Position numbers and translations under genes: made by a program
Shown here: positions 59,129-64,000 of the stretch, piece after piece
How positions within the stretch are numbered: position 1 is the stretch's first letter
Layout: each line of letters opens with the position of its first letter
From: Globomyces pollinis-pini
Lineage: Eukaryota > Chytridiomycota > Chytridiomycetes > Rhizophydiales > Globomycetaceae
DNA: 64,000 nt
Direction of reading: 5' to 3'
Assembly (NCBI GenBank): GCA_025399215.1
Contig: MU621099.1
Coordinates: forward strand, 78,450 to 142,449
The notes under the pieces: generated by a model
Database searches by the model: none
What the model saw: only the letters and a program-made list of their open reading frames with translations
Told to the model about the DNA's origin: nothing

Positions 59129-59807
59129 TTCAGTCAATTTTGTCTTCAAATAGTTTTAAAAAAGCGTTAGAAATTATTGAAAGGTAAATCCAGTTTTTGG
59201 TGGACAAGTGGCGTGAGGTATTTTGACAAGAATCCAATCAAAAGGCAAGTAACGATAAGATCAGACTGATGACAAGTTGTAGGAATTAAATAGTTGTTTC
59301 TTTAATTGATTCTTTACCAAGTTTGGAATTTTACTGGGTTTTATTGACTCTAGATTCACACTCTTTGACCGTTGTAGGGAAATAGAAACTCCGCGCGAAT
59401 GATTAATGATCCGTGTCAAAGTAACTCATTTAATCAATTGTTACAAATTCAATAACCATTCTATAATACAATAAATTGACTCTATTCATTATTACAATCA
59501 TTCACAATTGAATTTTCATTGGTCAACATTCTGCAAGTGATTGCTTCAGGATTAAACAAATAATTGAAAATGGCAAATTTAAAGTAATGTAATTATAGAT
59601 TTGAACGCTCAAGTTGTCAAATACCTGTTAGGTATTGCTATTATGTGAAATAAGCTCCAGTATTTTAAAAATGGACTGTACTGAGACTGAATCCTAACAA
59701 GTATTCATATTCAAAGTACAGACAGTTCTTTATAATACCTTGTTGATCAATTTAGTATTTCAACTGACTTCTGAATCCAAACTCGTTTTTCATTTTATTG
59801 AAAACTA
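59129..59807. other. Longest intergenic region (679 bp), divergent
   Basis: AT-rich with no long ORF and several near-identical short AT motifs (ATTACAA, ACAATTG types). It separates the LEA2-like gene and the OS-9-like gene. I see no tRNA, repeat array or motif I can name. Confidence 0.4.
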
Positions 59808-60949
59808 ATGATTGACAGACTATTGATTTGGTTAACACTGCTCAAATTGATCTATTCTTACGATGTTTTTCAGGATTATTATTATGCACCTCCAATGGAG
59901 ATCTTATTGTCGGATCAGAGTTCATTCAATAACCATAAAAGCATTATGATTCATTCAACAAACCATCATTCGGTCAACTGCTTCATCCCGGAGATAAATT
60001 CAAATATACCGACTACGAATAGTCATGATTTAAGTTTAAAGGCTAGGGTCACAGGTATAAAGGATGCTTTGGATAGTTTGAAGGGATTACAGAATGAAGA
60101 ATGTCTCACATATGTATTTAATCTTTTGGGATACTAACTAATATTTAGGAATCTTCTGATTGGGTTTACACATATTGTCATAATTCATTTGTAAAACAAG
60201 AATTTTTAGTAGAGTCGTTTGATTTGGATGGATTAACTGAAGAGGAAATAAAACGATTCACATCAACTCAATACATTCTTGGGTATTATACGGAAAGTCT
60301 ATCAACTGATAATCCACTGTTTGACACCAAACAACCAAGTGGGTCGTATTTTGCACCAGCGAGTGATGGATCATTTAAATTGAGACAGGTTTGGGGAAAG
60401 GGAACAACATGTGGTAGTACTGGTAAACCTAGGCAAATAATTGTAAATGTAAATTAGCAAGATATGATCTAAAACTGATAGTTTTCATGTGGAAGGGGAG
60501 AATTCATTGCAAATCTTTATGAATATTCAGTTTGTTATTATACCATGCACATAAAGACCTTTCGACTATGTCATATACCTTACTTTTTACCCCCAAAACC
60601 AACAACTAGCAATGAAATACATTGTAACATCATCAAACCACGAGAACTCACCAACAATCCCTTTAAAGAATCATTAAAATCAAATCCGTTGGTACCATTG
60701 TTTGGATTTGGTGATTGTAAAGATAGAGTAAAATGTTCTTTTCCCAAATTTCTGTCAAAATATCCAACAATAGAGGACTTGAATTGGAAAGGACCAAACC
60801 CTTTAAAAAAGAATGAAATTATCAAACATGACATTAAAAAAAATTCATTCCAGATTGACTTTGACAATTTTAATTGGAAAGACGCTATTCACCAATTGAA
60901 AGAAACAATCAAGGTCATCGTTCTTGATGATGATGATAATGATGATTAA
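59808..60949 (+). CDS. YOS9: ER quality-control lectin OS-9/Yos9-like (MRH domain)
   Basis: Recognises trimmed N-glycans on misfolded proteins for Hrd1-dependent degradation. A signal peptide (MIDRLLIWLTLLKLIYS) starts at 59808. The MRH domain is restored by two micro-introns: ESSDWVYTYCHNSFVKQE, ILGYYTESL, GTTCGSTGKPRQIIVNFSC, EYSVCYYTMHIKTFRLC. All six cysteines and the Q-R-E-Y type binding residues (KQE, PRQ, LYEY) are seen in order. The C-terminal tail ends in DDDDNDD and has no HDEL or KDEL, unlike yeast Yos9. Confidence 0.85.
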
Positions 60950-61087
60950 ATAAATAAGAAGTAAATTATGAAATAGTTTAAATTTTAAACACTTCCTATA
61001 AGAAATCAACAACCAAAAATGTTTGGTGAAATTGGTAGAAATGAAACATGCACGAATACTGTTCAACTAGAACTACTTTTAATACGT

Positions 61088-62569
61088 TTATTGAAAGTTT
61101 GACCAATCGTCTTGGAAGTTGGGAGGAACAGATACTGGAGTTGGTTTAGTAGTCGATGCTCCAAAGACACCAATATCTCCAAATGGATCCTTCTTTGTTG
61201 GCTGAATGCCTGGATTGACATTCATTGCGCCATAGGATTGAGATTGGGCTGTTGATGGAACCACACCAAAATCCAAACCGTCTAATAAATTTGAATTGCC
61301 ATTGGAGGGGTTGCTACTAAAATTTCCGAATGCTTGAGTTGTTGATTGCGTTGCTGTGGAACTGCTGCTGAAATTTCCAAAAGGTTGAGCAGTTGATTGT
61401 GCAGATGGGTTAGTGAAACCATTAAATCCGCCCTGATTTGCCGGAGTAGCTGCTGAAAAGTTTCCAAATCCCGGTTTAGCTGGGGAAGTTGCAGGGAAGT
61501 TTCCAAACCCAGAACTTGCTGGGAGTTGGGTCGGAGCATTTGTTGAACCACTATTAACGCCAGACGAACTGAAAGAGGCAAAATTGCCAAAATCACTTTG
61601 TTGTGGAGGATTCATTTTAGGTTGTACTGTGGATGTCTGAGGAGTTACTGCACCACCTGATTGCGCAAATTGGGAAGTTGGTGGGTTTCCATACAATGAA
61701 AGAATTGATTTGTTGCGATCTTCAAGAACATTTGGCGGAGGTGCGGTTTGAAATGCGTCAAATAATTGCTGTGTTGCTGATTGAGTAGTTGATATTGTCG
61801 ATTTCGCTTGTACAGTGGCTATTCCTGATGCAACTGGAGCGCTTTGAAAGGCGTTAAAAGTTTGAACAGTTGCATTAGTATTGGTAGATGGTGTATTTGA
61901 GACAGACTATTGGCTAAGAAACACTAGAAAAAACCTGTTTTTCTCCGAGAGTTGCTGGGTCTGGCATAGGCCCTTTCATTGCATACTGTTTTCTCTCATA
62001 CTTTGCTCTAATATATTGCTCCAAATTTGACTCTGGTGGTGCCATATCCTTTGGCCAATCATGTTCCCAATACAACCTAAATGTGAACTAATTGCAATTC
62101 GTTTACTGTGCTTTATGGTTACCCCATTTAATCATATTCTGACATAAATGACACGCAAATTATACCTGGCAATGTTAGTTCTAAATGTGTAAACCTCTAT
62201 TTGTTCCGGTGTCCAAGTATCTAAATCGGCAGATTTTACTAGGCAATGAGTACAGATTAAACTACCTTTTGAAATGTGAGTTCCAATTGAGCGATGAATT
62301 CCAGAACATTGAATACATACAAATATGCCTAAATTCCACGAAGCCCATCTTGGGTCTAAATCGATTAAAACATGGGAATTAACCTTTCTTTCTGCAATCA
62401 GCGCATTTCTTATTTTCAGGTAATTTCATTAAATCCTGTCTGTTAATGAAGGAACATGAAGAAGTGAGTAAAAACAGTAGAAACACTATCCAGTTTATAT
62501 AAATCTTACCTTTAGGATTTTAGTGTGTTTATCATTAAGCGCTTTGTCGTTTGTGAACCTGGTTGCCAT
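61088..62569 (-). CDS. ArfGAP of the SMAP/Age2 group
   Basis: The start [20 protein letters not shown] at 62569. Removing three introns assembles the zinc finger CADC-x16-CIQC with the catalytic Arg in SGIHRSIG, then [39 protein letters not shown]. The linker and C-terminus are rich in GNF/FGNF and NPF-like motifs and Gln/Ser, for example [10 protein letters not shown] and GFGNFPATS. These are typical of Age2/SMAP proteins that contact clathrin adaptors and EH proteins. It ends DDWSNFQ. It acts at the trans-Golgi and endosomes to switch off Arf. Confidence 0.9.
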
Positions 62570-62886
62570 CAGTCAAAAGGTCAGTTGTAAAAAATTTCGT
62601 GGAAGCAAAGATAACACTCACCAAAATTGATATTTTGAGTCTAAAGCATAGATTATGATTCAAAGCCAAGAGAGTAAATCTAAACTAAGTTTCTGCAAAG
62701 AGATGGTTAGAAAACCAAGGTTTTTAAAAGAGCATAGTACCATATCTTACCATATCTCATTGAAATCAAGTATCTTTTAGGATTTTATTAATGACTTGGT
62801 CTCTTAAAAAAAGGAGATATCATGGATATGTGTCATTTTCAGTGACCAGTTTCACTCATTGACCATTTTAGGAATTTTACCTTAAA
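62570..62886. promoter_or_regulatory. Divergent intergenic region ArfGAP / membrane protein
   Basis: 317 bp. TACCATATCT occurs twice (62739-62758) and a poly-A/purine run lies at 62806-62818. No further gene is visible. Confidence 0.35.
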
Positions 62887-63467
62887 ATGAACAAACCTTC
62901 ATCAACTCCACAAAATGTAAATGATGGTCAGTCATTTTGGTCAAATCATGTAATTAGTGAGTAGTAACCATGTAGTATGTTCTCATTGTAATTATTTCAT
63001 TGGTTTTGATTGGTTTCGCTGCCTTTTTATTATACTATTTCTTAATTATAGCAAAGAGGAAAGGTCCTATCGATTTTGATCACATTGACAGGACTATTGC
63101 ATTACTTGAGCAAACAAGAGGACAGAAGGATTTTACTCCAGAAAATTTGGAAAACAAGACCAATGATGCTCAAATTACTGATTCAGAATCAGTTACTCGA
63201 ATAGATGCAACGAACAATGGAAAAGTACTAGAGACTGGAGAGGTCGCCCCTCCTATGACTTTTAGGTGGCATGCGAATGGATCCACTCCTTCCAATACAA
63301 CTACCACACAGAAGCTGAGCATATCAGAAATTTCAAAGGAAAGTTTTGCAAATGCTAGTCCAAGCAGTGTTGGACTTCCAACAAAGAACGATAAAGCAAA
63401 TGGAATAATAACAGATTCAATCCTTCCTCCTGTACCTTACTCGAAAAAAAGTAACATTAAGCCATAA
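62887..63467 (+). CDS. Small single-pass membrane protein, unknown function
   Basis: I do not recognise it. A 26-nt intron near 62949-62974 joins MNKPSSTPQNVNDGQSFWSNH to YVLIVIISLVLIGFAAFLLYYFLIIAKRKG. This is one membrane segment followed by a Lys-rich, Ser/Thr/Asn-rich tail of about 130 residues with no known domain. Confidence 0.55.
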
Positions 63468-63727
63468 ACTTTTGAGTTCTCGAATGCTGTGGAAGTTGAC
63501 TGAAATGTACAATGAATGGTTAATAAATATTATTTTAAATTCAATGGTCCTTTGAATCTTCTGAAGGAATTTCAAATAAGAGAAGCCTTAATTGGCGCTT
63601 TGCATTTTGCTCAAAGATACCTAGCCATATGTAGTAAATCTAATTATAGTCCAGGAAATAATGGACTTTCATTAATATAATTAAGAAATTTATATCAGAT
63701 ATCTCTTTATTAAAGTATAAAGAATAT

Positions 63728-64000
63728 CTACACAAGAAGCAATACTGAAATAAACGACACCAACCCAGCCAATAAGTTTGGCATAGCTGCCTTGTAGGAG
63801 CTACTTCGGAAAACATTTGTAGGTGTTGAGGTAACGGTAATAGTCGAAGTAATTTCTGGAACTATCTCCGTAGGTTCTTCTTTCACGGTTTCTTCTTCAG
63901 TAGTCTCTTCATCTGAAGGTTTTTCATCAGTTGTCTCTTCTTCAGTAACATCTTCATCAGTAGTTTCTTGTTCAGTAACATCATCATCAGTAGGTTCTTC
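63728..64000 (-). CDS. C-terminus of a GPI-anchored Thr/Glu-rich surface protein (partial)
   Basis: On the minus strand from the window edge, 11-12-residue repeats such as TDEDVTEEE, TDEKPSDEE give a Thr/Glu/Asp-rich stalk. Then VPEITSTITVTSTPTNVFRSSSYKAAMPNLLAGLVSFISVLLLV follows and stops at 63728. The Ser-rich omega region, spacer and hydrophobic tail are a good GPI signal. The 5' end lies outside the window. Confidence 0.72.
   Translation of the reverse strand, partial: EEPTDDDVTEQETTDEDVTEEETTDEKPSDEETTEEETVKEEPTEIVPEITSTITVTSTPTNVFRSSSYKAAMPNLLAGLVSFISVLLLV
63852..64000. repeat. Coding minisatellite in the surface-protein stalk
   Basis: TCTTCATCAGT/TCTTCTTCAG-type units of 10-24 bp recur, encoding the Thr/Glu/Asp stalk. 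Confidence 0.75.

Noticed and set aside
1..64000. CRISPR array, bacterial operon, transposon, integrated virus or rRNA
   Set aside because: No regularly spaced direct repeats, transposase, reverse transcriptase, capsid or rRNA-like sequence was seen; gene content and introns are eukaryotic throughout.

Overview
The window is nuclear DNA of a fungus with a small, AT-rich, tightly packed genome. About 37 protein-coding genes lie on both strands in 64 kb, with very short intergenic gaps. Fungal affinity rests on a VPS10 receptor, a RIX1/NOC4/CBF5 ribosome-assembly set, an alcohol-acetyltransferase-like family, a DHA2-type MFS exporter, a septin and a fungal-type Nudix enzyme. A convincing DNAAF3 (cytoplasmic assembly of axonemal dynein) and a TBCCD1 (centriole/basal-body linked) point to an organism that makes, or recently made, flagellated zoospores: a chytrid, blastoclad, sanchytrid or other early-diverging lineage. 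A complex I assembly factor, mitochondrial ACP and a B15/NDUFB4-like subunit indicate respiratory complex I, which argues against Rozella-like lineages said to have lost it. I cannot name the species.

Gene structure is the most striking property. Most genes are broken by spliceosomal introns of only about 23-36 nt, with GT..AG ends and often a CTAAC/TTAAT-like element near the acceptor. A few longer introns (about 58-130 nt) occur. Many apparent frameshifts and in-frame stops disappear once these micro-introns are removed. I hand-spliced them in most genes using family conservation as a guide.

Layout. 0-7 kb: a VPS10 receptor with three luminal modules. 7-20 kb: two same-strand paralogues of an HHxxxDG acyltransferase flank AGM1/PCM1, dephospho-CoA kinase, NDUFAF3, a Sel1-repeat protein and an RCC1-repeat protein; the second paralogue carries a degenerate 'HFP' repeat insertion. 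20-25 kb: a PXA-nexin_C protein, an orphan membrane protein and TBCCD1. 25-30 kb: PCNA and MCM8 head to head, then an orphan membrane protein. 30-39 kb: CBF5, RSM22/METTL17, a membrane-tethered aspartic protease, a septin and NOC4. 39-47 kb: RIX1, an orphan coiled-coil protein and condensin CAP-G. 46-55 kb: a Nudix hydrolase, RPS19, TFIIE-beta, an F-box/ankyrin protein, DNAAF3, and a mitochondrial trio (ACP, NDUFB4-like, bL16m). 55-64 kb: a DHA2 MFS exporter, an orphan membrane protein, an LEA2/DUF3712-like protein, an OS-9/Yos9 lectin, a SMAP/Age2-type ArfGAP, a single-pass membrane protein, and the C-terminus of a GPI-anchored Thr/Glu-rich surface protein cut by the window edge.

By theme: DNA replication and chromosome structure (PCNA, MCM8, CAP-G), ribosome production (CBF5, NOC4, RIX1, RPS19, RSM22, bL16m), complex I and mitochondrial fatty-acid synthesis, protein sorting and ER quality control (VPS10, PXA protein, ArfGAP, OS-9), and cilium biogenesis (DNAAF3, TBCCD1). 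I found no tRNA, rRNA, CRISPR array, transposon or prophage.
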